Below are positions 42,645 to 56,891 of a stretch of DNA of 64,000 nucleotides, in pieces (the first letter of the stretch is position 1; every line of letters begins with the position of its first letter). Position numbers and translations under genes: made by a program. Where the stretch lies: assembly GCA_963839515.1 (NCBI GenBank), contig CAWIVN010000023.1, forward strand, positions 186,001 through 250,000, given 5' to 3'. The stretch comes from Fredericiella sp963839515 (GTDB lineage: Bacteria > Chloroflexota > Anaerolineae > Caldilineales > Caldilineaceae). Below the pieces are notes generated by a model. It did no database searches. It saw only the letters and a program-made list of their open reading frames with translations, and was not told the DNA's origin.

Positions 42645-43502
42645 TCATTCCGATCGTGTCGTCACATCACCACTGCCAAATGTATACGAATGCCCCGCCA
42701 GATCTGTGACCACCAATGCCCCATCCGGCGTCACATCCACTGCCGTCCCATATAGAGCTCTGCCGTCAGTCTGCCCATGCTGGCGTACCGTCACTGGCTG
42801 CCCCAGTGTATAGAGCAGCGAGCGCCATTCTTGATAGATGTTGTGGTCGGCTCGCTTGGGCCCCAGTAATTCGTTCCATACCTGTCCTAATGCGATCAGC
42901 AAATCCGAACGGTCGATCTGGCGACCGACATGAGCCAATAGGCTCGTCGGCTGCGGCGCGGTTGCCGGCACCTTGGGCAGCAGTTGTGCGGCCTGATTTA
43001 CGTTGACGCCGATGCCAACTACGGCGTATTCCATCGCGTTATCGCGATAAGATGTCTCGATCAGGATGCCGGCAACCTTGCGTCCCGTAGCGAGATCCGG
43101 CCCCAGCAACACGTCGTTTGGCCACTTCAGGCCAATTTCGTCGCTGAGGTCGGGAAGAATGCTCAAGATAGCGCGTACTACTGCGATGCCCGCCAACATC
43201 GCCAATTGCGCCGGATTTGCCGGCAGGTGCGGCTGTTTGAGGATAAGGCTTAGCAAGAGTGCCTGATTGGCCGGTGCTTCCCACGAACGCTTCAGGCGTC
43301 CCAAGCCGGCCGTTTGCTCCTCGGCTACGACCAACATTCCCGAGCGTGAATCAGATCGAGCCGCCAGTTCCATCGCTATCGACATCGTGCTGGGAATGCT
43401 CGCATGATAGTCGAACGTGTGCCCAACCAAAGAGCGGTTGAGGCCCATGGCGATGCGCGTCAAGTCAAGTAAAGGCCCACCGGCATATGCATAGTTGCTC
43501 AT
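42645..43502 (-). CDS. birA: Biotin--[acetyl-CoA-carboxylase] ligase
   Basis: A 285-residue BirA-type enzyme: GRLKRSWEAPANQALLLSL, the catalytic KWPNDVLLGPD and KVAGILIET, and VVGIGVNVN are the family signatures. An N-terminal DNA-binding domain, as in E. coli BirA, is absent, so it is likely the ligase-only form. It would biotinylate the carrier protein encoded at 48062. It lies upstream of the surface protein gene on the same strand. Confidence 0.92.
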   Translation of the reverse strand: MSNYAYAGGPLLDLTRIAMGLNRSLVGHTFDYHASIPSTMSIAMELAARSDSRSGMLVVAEEQTAGLGRLKRSWEAPANQALLLSLILKQPHLPANPAQLAMLAGIAVVRAILSILPDLSDEIGLKWPNDVLLGPDLATGRKVAGILIETSYRDNAMEYAVVGIGVNVNQAAQLLPKVPATAPQPTSLLAHVGRQIDRSDLLIALGQVWNELLGPKRADHNIYQEWRSLLYTLGQPVTVRQHGQTDGRALYGTAVDVTPDGALVVTDLAGHSYTFGSGDVTTRSE

Positions 43503-43645
43503 GGCGCTTTTTATCTAGTCCACAGAACTGTATAAGAATGAACGACGATTAAACTGATTTGGCAATTTAGTTTGTAGCGTTAACTTTGCAGCACAGCTTA
43601 CATGAGGGAGCGCAGCGCGTCAAAACGTATGGGTATGACGCCGCT

Positions 43646-43674
43646 TTGTGCATCCTTGGCCTATCATGTAGAAT
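43646..43674 (+). promoter_or_regulatory. Possible promoter for the 43733 gene
   Basis: TTGTGC (43646-43651) followed after 17 bases by TAGAAT (43669-43674). The -10 box matches 5 of 6, the -35 box only 3 of 6. The start codon is about 60 bases on. Confidence 0.4.
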
Positions 43675-43732
43675 GGCGACCGAGTGGCGTTGGCGCAGCC
43701 ATACGCACATTGATTTGAAATGAGGAGCCTCC

Positions 43733-44125
43733 TTGGCTCAGGATTTTTCCACGAACCTTCCCTCGGATAGGCAGGATGAACCGCTTCCGCCATATGAGGA
43801 ATATGAGCTTGAAGTGGACGAGACGCGACCTTCGTTGCCGATCATCCTGATTAGCGCCGCTTGTGGGATCGCCGGTGGCGTGGTGGGTTTGTATGTCACG
43901 CGCATAGGGTTGCGTTGGGAATTGCCGCCAAGTGTCTTTGTAGCAGTGCTTGGGCTTAGCCTCGGCTTGGGCACTGCAGGCGCAGGTCTCTCGCTGCTTA
44001 CCGGCTCGCGAGCAGCTATCGCTAACATTGTCTTTAGCTGTGGTCTAATAGGTGTTTCCCTAATGTTTTTTGCTCTATGCTCCTTGGCGGGAGCGTTGGG
44101 CGCCACGCTACTCTTTCTACGCTGA
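43733..44125 (+). CDS. Small membrane protein of unknown function
   Basis: A 130-residue protein with an acidic N-terminal part of about 35 residues and three hydrophobic segments, the last reaching the C-terminus. The start is a TTG at 43733 with GAGGAG about 6 bases before it. The segments are rich in Gly and Ala, with no recognisable family motif. It precedes the carboxylase beta-subunit gene by 131 bases, but no functional link can be shown. Confidence 0.65.
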   Translation: MAQDFSTNLPSDRQDEPLPPYEEYELEVDETRPSLPIILISAACGIAGGVVGLYVTRIGLRWELPPSVFVAVLGLSLGLGTAGAGLSLLTGSRAAIANIVFSCGLIGVSLMFFALCSLAGALGATLLFLR

Positions 44126-44256
44126 TCTTGCCGCGACCGCAATGTAGAATAGAAGTAGCAGCAATACTAATCAATCGTAATCCCGTCTACACTACTGCCA
44201 GCAGTTGCCCCATACTATGCGGCAGGCACAGTTCTACACGATAAAAAGGCAGGTGG

Positions 44257-45819
44257 ATGTTGAGCGAGCACACCAACGATCCGCGGATTATCGAGTTGCG
44301 CGAGATGAAGACGCAGGCCTACCTGGGTGGCGGCGAGGACAAGATCGCTCGCCAACACGCCCGCGGCCGCATGACGGCGCGCGAACGCCTCACGCTTCTT
44401 CTCGATAAAGGCAGCTTCCGTGAACTGGATATCTTTGTCACACACAACACCCACGACTTTGGCCTTGCCGATCAGAAGGTTCTCGGCGACGGCGTAATCA
44501 CCGGCTACGGCACGATCAACGGCCGCCTTGTCTATGTATACTCGCAGGATTTTACCGTTTTTGGCGGCAGTGTCAGCCGCACCCATGCCCAGAAAATCTG
44601 CAAGATCATGGACATGGCGATGAAGAATGGCGCGCCCATCGTGGGTCTCAACGATTCGGGCGGCGCCCGTATTCAAGAAGGCGTCAATAGTCTTGCCGGC
44701 TACGCCGAAATCTTCTACCGTAACGTCATTGCCTCCGGTGTGGTGCCCCAGATCAGTGTCATCATGGGACCCTGTGCTGGCGGTGCCGTCTACAGCCCTG
44801 CCATCACGGACTTCGTCATCATGGTCAAAGATACATCGCACATGTTTGTAACCGGTCCCGACGTGATTAAGACGGTGACGCACGAAGATGTGACCTTTGA
44901 AGAGCTGGGAGGGGCAGTTGTTCATGCCAGCAAATCGGGCGTCGCCCATTTCGCCGCCGAGAATGAGGAGGATGCCCTCTTTCTCGTCCAGCATTTGGTC
45001 GATTACCTCCCCGGCAACAACATGTCGGATCCACCCTTCGAGTCGCCTAACGACGATCCCCTGCGCGAGGCGCCGCAGCTCGACACTATCGTGCCCGACA
45101 ATCCAAATCGCCCATATGATATGAAGGATGTGATTCGCCCAATCGTAGACAACGGGCAGTTCCTTGAAGTGCACGAGCATTGGGCGCAGAATATTATCGT
45201 CGGTTTTGCCCGCCTTGGGGGGCGCCCTGTCGGCATCGTCGCTCAGCAGCCCATGGTGCTGGCGGGCGTGCTCGACACCGAGGCGAGCCAGAAGGCGGCT
45301 CGCTTTGTGCGCTTTTGCGACGCATTCAACGTGCCGCTGATCGTGCTGGAAGATGTGCCTGGCTTTATGCCCGGTCTAAACCAAGAGCACGGTGGTATCA
45401 TCCGCCACGGTGCCAAGCTGCTCTACGCCTTCTCCGAGGCCACGGTACCCAAGCTGACAGTGATCGTACGCAAGGCCTATGGCGGCGCATATTGTGTTAT
45501 GAACCCGCGCCATATCGGCGCCGACCTGGTTCTGGCGTGGCCCAGCGCCGAAATCGCTGTGATGGGACCAGACGGGGCGGTCAACGTCATCTTCCGTCGT
45601 GAAATCGCCGAGGCAGCGGACCCAGTAGCGCGCAAGGCCGAACTTGTGCAGGAATATCGCGCCCGCTTCGCCAATCCCTATGTGGCGGCCAGCGCCGGCT
45701 TTATTGACAACGTTATCGAGCCGCACGAAACTCGGCCGCGGCTGATCAACGCCCTGGAGATGCTGCGCAACAAACAGTCTACCTTGCCACCCAAGAAACA
45801 TGGCAACATTCCGCTCTAG
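44257..45819 (+). CDS. Acyl-CoA carboxylase carboxyltransferase (beta) subunit
   Basis: A 520-residue protein of the PccB/AccD5 type. It shows LNDSGGARIQEGV, the oxyanion loop around GPCAGGAVYSPA, VTGPDVIKTVT, EDVPGFMPG and the second acyl-CoA site KAYGGAYCVMNPRHIGAD. These enzymes move CO2 from carboxybiotin to acetyl-CoA or propionyl-CoA. The ATG at 44257 has an AGGCAGG site. It is probably co-transcribed with the biotin carboxylase and carrier genes that follow, with an unknown gene in between. Confidence 0.93.
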   Translation: MLSEHTNDPRIIELREMKTQAYLGGGEDKIARQHARGRMTARERLTLLLDKGSFRELDIFVTHNTHDFGLADQKVLGDGVITGYGTINGRLVYVYSQDFTVFGGSVSRTHAQKICKIMDMAMKNGAPIVGLNDSGGARIQEGVNSLAGYAEIFYRNVIASGVVPQISVIMGPCAGGAVYSPAITDFVIMVKDTSHMFVTGPDVIKTVTHEDVTFEELGGAVVHASKSGVAHFAAENEEDALFLVQHLVDYLPGNNMSDPPFESPNDDPLREAPQLDTIVPDNPNRPYDMKDVIRPIVDNGQFLEVHEHWAQNIIVGFARLGGRPVGIVAQQPMVLAGVLDTEASQKAARFVRFCDAFNVPLIVLEDVPGFMPGLNQEHGGIIRHGAKLLYAFSEATVPKLTVIVRKAYGGAYCVMNPRHIGADLVLAWPSAEIAVMGPDGAVNVIFRREIAEAADPVARKAELVQEYRARFANPYVAASAGFIDNVIEPHETRPRLINALEMLRNKQSTLPPKKHGNIPL

Positions 45820-45868
45820 CGACTTTGCTAGGAGCCTACTGCAGAGAGACTGCTGGGAGGAGACCGAC

Positions 45869-46444
45869 ATGCCACTGGCTGAAATTGAGTTTGAATTGTC
45901 CGCCAGGCAATACGAGTTAATGGACTATCCTGGCCTCCACCAGGGTGAGTCCTTATCAGTCGTGTTTGATGCCGGCGTGCTATTGCCCGATCCTTCCGCT
46001 GAGAGTTGGTTCGCCGTTCGTCAAGAGCCGTTGCCTGCGCAGCTGGCGTTGATCGGCCCCGCGACCTATGCCTTTGCCGGGCAGATAGTCGAGGCCGACC
46101 TGTTCAAAAGTGATGGAGCCGAAACGGGCGTGGTCCTCGTACAATGCGGGGACGTTGCCATCCGTGTCACCTGCGCTCCGCGAGAGGACGGCGTGTTGCC
46201 TTGGGGCACGTGGGAGACGCGTTACCTTGCAGGAGTGGGACGTCTACAAGGTATCGTGGAGGAGGATTTCTACTCAGCGATTGGCCGCCCTCAAGGAGTG
46301 ACAATATGGCGCTTCCGACGGCTCGTCCTAGGCCCGGGTGATCCGTTGTTTGGGCAGTGGCATGAAACCTTGGATCTGTTGCCGTCGCCCTATCGCTATG
46401 ATCGTATCATCGTGACTGCACGTGTTCACCGCGATCGTTTTTGA
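45869..46444 (+). CDS. Protein of unknown function between carboxylase subunits
   Basis: A 191-residue soluble protein with no recognised family. GGAGGAGA lies before the ATG at 45869, so it is a real gene; the open frame reaches 45800 but overlaps the previous gene. It is rich in beta strands with several aromatic residues and few charges in the core (ATYAFAGQIVEADL, VTIWRFRRLVL). It is in the carboxylase cluster, with 49 bases before it and 93 after it. A role in the complex is suggested by place only. Confidence 0.65.
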   Translation: MPLAEIEFELSARQYELMDYPGLHQGESLSVVFDAGVLLPDPSAESWFAVRQEPLPAQLALIGPATYAFAGQIVEADLFKSDGAETGVVLVQCGDVAIRVTCAPREDGVLPWGTWETRYLAGVGRLQGIVEEDFYSAIGRPQGVTIWRFRRLVLGPGDPLFGQWHETLDLLPSPYRYDRIIVTARVHRDRF

Positions 46445-46537
46445 GATCGCTTCTGAGATTGTGTCCAAAGGTGACTTGTCCACTGCGTACCCCCACTTGC
46501 CCTAGCGTCCGCCTGTGGCCGCCAAAAAGGATGTACA

Positions 46538-48058
46538 ATGTTTAAGAAAGTGCTGGTCGCTAACCGAGGTGAAATCGCAGTCCGGATTCTGCGAGCCTGT
46601 GAAGAACGCGGCATCGACACAGTCGCCATCTTCTCCGAAGCTGATCGCTCGGCACTGCACGTGCGCTCTGCCAATGAGGCCTACTGCATCGGTCCTGCAC
46701 CAAGCCGCGATAGCTACCTGCGTATGGACCGCATTATAGATGTAGCCCGCAAAGCGGGTGTGGATGCCATCCACCCAGGCTATGGCTTCCTTTCCGAACG
46801 GGCCGAATTTGCCGCTGCTTGCGCCGATGCCGGTATCACCTTTATTGGCCCTAGCCCGGAGGCGATCCAATCCATGGGCGACAAGATCACGGCGCGTGAA
46901 ACGGTGCGCAAGCGTGGCGTGCCGCTGGTCCCAGGCAGCGAACGTGGGCTGGGGGATGAGGCACTGATCGGCGCTGCCAAGGAGATTGGCTTCCCGATCA
47001 TGATTAAGGCCGCCGCCGGGGGTGGCGGCAAAGGGATGCGCGCCGTTCACGATGTTGGCGCACTGGAAGGTGCCATTGGCGCGGCGCGGCGCGAAGCCAT
47101 GGCGGCCTTTGGCAACGACGAGGTCTACTTAGAAAAACTGATCACAAATGCTCGCCATATTGAGATCCAGGTGCTGGCCGACAGTCACGGCACCACGCTG
47201 AGCCTTAACGAACGCGAGTGCAGCATACAGCGGCGCCACCAGAAACTGATCGAAGAGGCCCCCAGTGTGGCGATCGACGAGAAACTGCGCAAGGCTATGG
47301 GCAAGGTGGCAGTCGCCGCCGCCGAATCGGTGGGCTATGTCAACGCTGGGACGATCGAATTCCTGTTCGACAGCAAGGACAACAGTTATTATTTCCTGGA
47401 GATGAACACGCGGCTGCAGGTCGAGCACCCCGTTACCGAGTTGACGACAGGCATCGATATCGTCAAGGAACAGATAGCAATTGCCGCCGGCCGCAAGCTG
47501 CGCTACAAGCAGGTGGACATCGTCCCCAACGGTTGGGCAATTGAGTGTCGTATTACCGCCGAGGATCCCTATAATAACTTTATGCCGAGCTCCGGCGTTG
47601 TCTCGTATCTCAAGGAACCGACTGGTCCTGGGGTGCGCGTCGAGAGCAGTCTCTATGAAGGCATGGAGATCAGTCTTTATTATGACCCTATGATGGCTAA
47701 GCTGGTGGTGTGGGGTGAGACGCGCGCTGAGGCCATTCTGCGCATGCGTCGAGCGCTCAACGAGTATCGGATCGGGGGCATTCGCACTTCGATTCCATTC
47801 CATCAGGAGATCATGGAGAGCACCGAGTTCATGTGGGGCACGTTTGATACTGGTTTCCTGAGCCGGCGGCGTGTAGGTGGCCGCCGACCGCACCCTGCTG
47901 ACTATGAGCAACTGGCGGCTGTGGTGGCAGCCATGCTAGCGCACGAAGAGGGACGCCAGGCGGCCATGCACGTGGGCAAGGGCGACAATGGCAATGGTTC
48001 GCCGATGGACCATTGGAAACAGGCGGGACGAATGCGTGCGCAGAGGGGACGGTGGTAG
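46538..48058 (+). CDS. accC: Biotin carboxylase subunit of acyl-CoA carboxylase
   Basis: A 506-residue ATP-grasp enzyme: MFKKVLVANRGEIAVRI at the start, HPGYGFLSER, the phosphate loop AAAGGGGKGMR, EFLFDSKDNSYYFLEMNTRLQVEHPVTE and RITAEDP are all present. It carboxylates biotin on the carrier subunit, whose gene follows 3 bases later. The C-terminal 50 residues are an extra His/Gly-rich tail. The closest group is the short single-domain subunit, not the long fused alpha type. Confidence 0.95.
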   Translation: MFKKVLVANRGEIAVRILRACEERGIDTVAIFSEADRSALHVRSANEAYCIGPAPSRDSYLRMDRIIDVARKAGVDAIHPGYGFLSERAEFAAACADAGITFIGPSPEAIQSMGDKITARETVRKRGVPLVPGSERGLGDEALIGAAKEIGFPIMIKAAAGGGGKGMRAVHDVGALEGAIGAARREAMAAFGNDEVYLEKLITNARHIEIQVLADSHGTTLSLNERECSIQRRHQKLIEEAPSVAIDEKLRKAMGKVAVAAAESVGYVNAGTIEFLFDSKDNSYYFLEMNTRLQVEHPVTELTTGIDIVKEQIAIAAGRKLRYKQVDIVPNGWAIECRITAEDPYNNFMPSSGVVSYLKEPTGPGVRVESSLYEGMEISLYYDPMMAKLVVWGETRAEAILRMRRALNEYRIGGIRTSIPFHQEIMESTEFMWGTFDTGFLSRRRVGGRRPHPADYEQLAAVVAAMLAHEEGRQAAMHVGKGDNGNGSPMDHWKQAGRMRAQRGRW

Positions 48059-48061
48059 GCC

Positions 48062-48556
48062 ATGAAGTATTACACGCGAGTGGAAAACACCGAGTATGAG
48101 ATTGAAATCAACGGCGATGTCGTTTTGTTAAATGGTGAGCCGGTGGTGGTGGATCTCGTGCGCAGCGGCGCGGCCGAGTTGTACAGCGTACTCTTCGGTG
48201 GGCACAGTTACGAGATGCTGGTCAACGCCGACCGGTTCAACTATACGATCAACGTGCGCGGCGTGCAGTTCCAGGTGCAGGTAGAGGATGAGCGGGCCCG
48301 CCGTCTTAATCGGGCACGGCGCCTGCCCACACTGCCGGACGGCGAGTTGGCGATCACGGCTCCCATTCCGGGCCTAGTGGTGCGCGTCTTGGTCAAGGAG
48401 GGCGATACGATCGAAGAAGGCCAACCTGTCGTCCTGCTCGAAGCCATGAAGATGGAAAACGAGCTGCGCGCCATCCGGGGCGGAGTCGTCAAGAGCGTTC
48501 TTGCCACCGTCGGCCAGCGTGTCGAGCAAAATGCCCCCCTGCTCATCCTCGAGTAG
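48062..48556 (+). CDS. accB: Biotin carboxyl carrier subunit
   Basis: A 164-residue protein. Residues 95-164 are the biotinyl domain with EAMKMENE; K130 is the biotin site. The first 75 residues form a separate beta-rich domain (YYTRVENTEYEIEI, LNGEPVVVDLV), similar to the linking domain of propionyl-CoA and pyruvate carboxylases. It lies right after the biotin carboxylase gene and should be modified by the BirA encoded at 42645. Confidence 0.93.
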   Translation: MKYYTRVENTEYEIEINGDVVLLNGEPVVVDLVRSGAAELYSVLFGGHSYEMLVNADRFNYTINVRGVQFQVQVEDERARRLNRARRLPTLPDGELAITAPIPGLVVRVLVKEGDTIEEGQPVVLLEAMKMENELRAIRGGVVKSVLATVGQRVEQNAPLLILE

Positions 48557-48599
48557 GCTGTGTTGATCAAAACAATTGTCAGAAAAATGTTTGAACTGT

Positions 48600-48628
48600 T
48601 TGACAACTAGTGCAAGGTCTGCTATATT
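48600..48628 (+). promoter_or_regulatory. rRNA promoter P1
   Basis: TTGACA (48600-48605), a 17-base spacer and TATATT (48623-48628): the best consensus promoter in the window. It lies about 760 bases upstream of 16S and just downstream of the carrier-protein gene. Confidence 0.85.
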
Positions 48629-48839
48629 TATAGATCCAAGGGCACAGTCAAGCGGCCGTTTTACGGTTGTTTCGTGGCTTGGGTGCTTTAACAACGCGAT
48701 TCCCGGTGTATTGCCCATACGCAGGTTGTAAAGGCAAGAGGCTAACGGCTTCTTGGCTGTTGTTTTGTCGGTCTTTCTCTGGCCAGGTCGTAAGAACGAC
48801 TGGCTGTGAGAAATAGGATGAAACAATGAGCTTCAAGAT

Positions 48840-48868
48840 TTGACCGGTGGTAAAGGTAGTGATAATCT
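48840..48868 (+). promoter_or_regulatory. rRNA promoter P2
   Basis: TTGACC (48840-48845), a 17-base spacer and TAATCT (48863-48868), followed by ACGCTCTTGTGCCTGA. The start region is nearly the same as in P3, with identical spacing. Confidence 0.7.
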
Positions 48869-49124
48869 ACGCTCTTGTGCCTGACGCAAAAGCCTGTGGG
48901 AAATGACGAGGAATCGTTGTCCAGAGCATAGTGATAGACACAGAACATTTAGAAAAACAGAGTCGAGCAGATTTGCGGTGTGAATCTAGATGTTGTAGGA
49001 TGGGGATTCGTAACGCAGTGCGTCATAAAATCGACGTAATCTGTGAGACGGCCAAGCTGCTAAGTCGGGTGAAGCAAGACGCTAAAGTGCTGAAGTAAAT
49101 AAGTGCGAACAGCGGGTTGGGGAT

Positions 49125-49153
49125 TTGACTGAGTGGGGCGGTGGTGGTAAAGT
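49125..49153 (+). promoter_or_regulatory. rRNA promoter P3
   Basis: TTGACT (49125-49130), a 17-base spacer and TAAAGT (49148-49153), followed by ACACTCTTGCGCCTGA, which differs from P2 at two positions. It is about 240 bases upstream of 16S. Confidence 0.7.
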
Positions 49154-49284
49154 ACACTCTTGCGCCTGAGAGAGAGAAGCTGGGCGGAAGCTGCGCAGCG
49201 GGGCTCTGGTGGGTGTGGGAAGTAGAACCGAAGTGTTGAAGAAGTAGTGAAGTTGAGAGCTTGAGAAGTAAGCGGTACGGTAGG

Positions 49285-49315
49285 GGCACATTAACAATTG
49301 AAGAGTGGTAAGACA
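49285..49315 (+). other. 16S processing stem, left arm
   Basis: The right arm is at 51194-51224. An outer stem of 11 bp and an inner stem of 16 bp are perfectly complementary and separated by a 4-base internal loop, so the precursor can fold across the whole 16S gene. This is the standard target of RNase III. Confidence 0.85.
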
Positions 49316-49389
49316 GTAATGATTCTGAGAGAGGCTCTTGGAAGACTCGATCAGGAAGCTCAACGGAAGGTTGAGCGACCTGTTAATTC

Positions 49390-54773
<5,384 letters not shown>

Positions 54774-55025
54774 TCTACTGAATCTTTGTTGGTGCAAGCC
54801 ACTTGGTTCATAGTACAAGGTAAGAATCACGCGTAAAGATTCCTTCATCTTAGCCAGTTTTTAACGTGCGAGCAGGCACAGTGTGCAGGTACGTAAACGG
54901 CAGGTTGGGCGCAAGCTCAGACCAGCCAGGCGACACGGCCAGACCGGCAACGGTTGAACTGGAAGTTGCCACGGTGACCCAAGCCCACACGGCAGGTCAC
55001 CCCCAACACAGTCAGAACGAGAGTT
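54774..55025 (+). other. 23S-5S spacer
   Basis: About 250 bases holding the right arm of the 23S processing stem (54832-54869). No tRNA is present. Confidence 0.7.
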
Positions 55026-55145
55026 CTGTTGGTGATAAGAGCGGCGGGGGTCCACCCGGTCCCATCTCGAACCCGGAAGTTAAGCCCGCCAGCGCCCATG
55101 GTAGTATGCGGTTCGCTGCATGCGAGAGTAGGCCATCGCCAACCG
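55026..55145 (+). rRNA. rrf: 5S ribosomal RNA
   Basis: About 120 bases. TCCCATCTCGAACCCGGAAG and the loop E region GTAGTATGCGG ... GCGAGAGTAGG are diagnostic. Helix I is TTGGTGAT (55029-55036) paired with ATCGCCAA (55135-55142). The stem continues outside the gene as GAGAGTTC (55019-55026) with GAACTCTC (55145-55152). Confidence 0.93.
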
Positions 55146-55191
55146 AACTCTCTTTCTCTTTTTCCATTGACGGGACCCAACGTGGTCCCGT
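55145..55191 (+). terminator. Likely end of the rRNA transcript
   Basis: The outer stem that brackets 5S ends in a T-rich run (TTTCTCTTTTT, 55153-55163), as in an intrinsic terminator with the whole 5S as its loop. A second hairpin, ACGGGACC (55170-55177) with GGTCCCGT (55184-55191), follows, with no strong U tract. Confidence 0.55.
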
Positions 55192-55514
55192 AATTGCATT
55201 TCGGTTGCCGGGCATGATACAATCCGCACCGCTTTTAGGAGGGTGACGGCTCGCAATGCCCGAATAACTATGTTTGACGAACCACCGAGTACTTTCCACG
55301 CATATCGCAACAACGGCCGCCCGACTCGTTGCCGCTTCCACTGCTCTTTTGATTGGAGTACGCAACGCCCCTGGCGTTTGTTTACTGCACTACAAATACG
55401 CACACCTACGAGGCTTGCCATTTGCTGCAAGCCTTTTTCAATTGGCGCGCTTGCGGCCTCCCCTGTCCGGCCGGCGTTTGCCTTCCGCATCACCCCTATT
55501 CCCGTGAGTAACTT
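55192..55514 (+). promoter_or_regulatory. Gene-free gap with possible glmU promoter
   Basis: TTGCAT (55194-55199) is followed after 18 bases by TACAAT (55218-55223), a fair promoter facing glmU. A TAGGAGGG site occurs near 55236 but leads only to the three-codon frame ATG CCC GAA TAA. The rest of the 320 bases holds no believable gene, so the glmU leader would be about 285 bases. Confidence 0.45.
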
Positions 55515-56888
55515 ATGAAGACCGCTGCTGTGATTCTCGCCGCCGGATATGGCACCCGCATGAAGTCTGCCCTGCCCAAAGTACTGCATCCGCTGCTCGG
55601 CCGCCCCATGATCGAGTGGGCGCTGGCCGCTGTGCAACCCATAACCGATCTGCCGGCGGTAACGGTGGTCGGGTACGGCAAGGAAGAAGTGCAAGCTTTG
55701 TTGGGTGACCGCGTGCGCTATGCAGAACAGACGCAACTGCTTGGCACTGGACATGCCGTCCAACAAGCCGCTGCCATCCTGCAAGGCCAGGCTGACGCCG
55801 TGGTCGTCACCTATGGCGACACTCCTCTGCTGCGCAGTGAGACTTTGGCTGAACTTGTGACGCTATATGAGCAGCAACGATCCCTCTCCAATCCGGCAGT
55901 TGCCCTGTTGACGGTAACCCGCGATGACCCGCAGGGGTTTGGACGCATCGTACGCAATGCCGACGGTGCTGTATGCGGCATTGTCGAAGAGGTAGACTGT
56001 ACGCCTGACCAGAAAACGATCCGTGAGCTCAACCCGGGCATCTACTGCTTTGATGCCGCGTGGTTGTGGGCCAATCTCCCCAACCTGCCACTCAGCGCCA
56101 AGGGCGAATATTATTTAACCGACCTGGTGCATATGGCCGTTGCGCAAGGGCGCGCCGTCGTTGCCGCCCCCGCTCCGGTGGAAGAGGTGAGTGGCATTAA
56201 CACGCGCGTGCACCTGGCGCACGCCACGGCCGTGTTGCGTCAACGCATCCTTGAACGCCACATGCTGGCGGGCGTCACTATACTTGACCCCGGCAACACC
56301 TATATTGAGGATACGGTCGAGATTGGCATGGACACGACGATCTTCCCTGGCACCTTTTTGCAGGGCAAGACACGCATCGGCGAGCGCTGCTTGATCGGAC
56401 CCTACAGCCAAATCACCGACTGTGAGATCGGCGATGAGTGCCGCGCGCTCTACGCCGTTATGGAAGGTGCCCGTCTAGACCGCAAGGCCGAGATCGGCCC
56501 CTTCGGACGGCTGCGCAAGGGCGCCCACCTGGGCGAAGGCGTACACATGGGCAATTTTGGCGAGGTCAAGGACAGCTATCTGGGACCTGGCACCAAGATG
56601 GGCCATTTCAGCTACATCGGCAACGCCGAGATCGAAGGCGGCGTCAACATCGGCGCCGGCACGATCACGTGCAACTACGATGGGCGCAAGAAGTATAAGA
56701 CCGTGATCCGCAAGAATGTCTTTATCGGCAGCGATACCATGTTGGTTGCCCCAGTGACGCTGGGTGAAGGGGCACGCACAGGGGCGGGGGCCGTGGTGAC
56801 GCATGACGTCGCACCGGGAGAACTGGTCTACGGCGTGCCGGCGCGTGCGTCAAAACGTGACGCGCAAGATGGACAGTCTGGAGAGTGA
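55515..56888 (+). CDS. glmU: Bifunctional UDP-GlcNAc pyrophosphorylase / GlcN-1-P acetyltransferase
   Basis: A 457-residue GlmU. The N-terminal uridyltransferase has LAAGYGTRMKS, LGTGHAVQQA and VTYGDTPLL; the C-terminal left-handed beta-helix is made of hexapeptide repeats and contains GNFGEVKDSYLGPGTK and AGTITCNYDGRKKY, which are typical of the acetyltransferase site. It makes UDP-GlcNAc for cell-wall and glycan synthesis. It is the first gene of a closely packed run. Confidence 0.96.
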   Translation: MKTAAVILAAGYGTRMKSALPKVLHPLLGRPMIEWALAAVQPITDLPAVTVVGYGKEEVQALLGDRVRYAEQTQLLGTGHAVQQAAAILQGQADAVVVTYGDTPLLRSETLAELVTLYEQQRSLSNPAVALLTVTRDDPQGFGRIVRNADGAVCGIVEEVDCTPDQKTIRELNPGIYCFDAAWLWANLPNLPLSAKGEYYLTDLVHMAVAQGRAVVAAPAPVEEVSGINTRVHLAHATAVLRQRILERHMLAGVTILDPGNTYIEDTVEIGMDTTIFPGTFLQGKTRIGERCLIGPYSQITDCEIGDECRALYAVMEGARLDRKAEIGPFGRLRKGAHLGEGVHMGNFGEVKDSYLGPGTKMGHFSYIGNAEIEGGVNIGAGTITCNYDGRKKYKTVIRKNVFIGSDTMLVAPVTLGEGARTGAGAVVTHDVAPGELVYGVPARASKRDAQDGQSGE

Positions 56889-56891
56889 ACA

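Larger units (their letters stand above)
48557..49389 (+). promoter_or_regulatory. Leader and promoter region of the rRNA operon
   Basis: About 830 bases without a gene. Three promoters face the 16S gene (separate entries). A boxA-like element TGCTTTAACA at 48684-48693 is two bases shorter than the E. coli TGCTCTTTAACA and may help antitermination. The left arm of the 16S processing stem is at 49285-49315. Several AG-rich, low-complexity stretches make up the rest. Confidence 0.75.

Noticed and set aside
55243..55518. A 91-codon frame with GTG start between 5S and glmU
   Set aside because: The ribosome binding site abuts the start codon with no spacing, composition is not coding-like, and it overlaps the glmU start.
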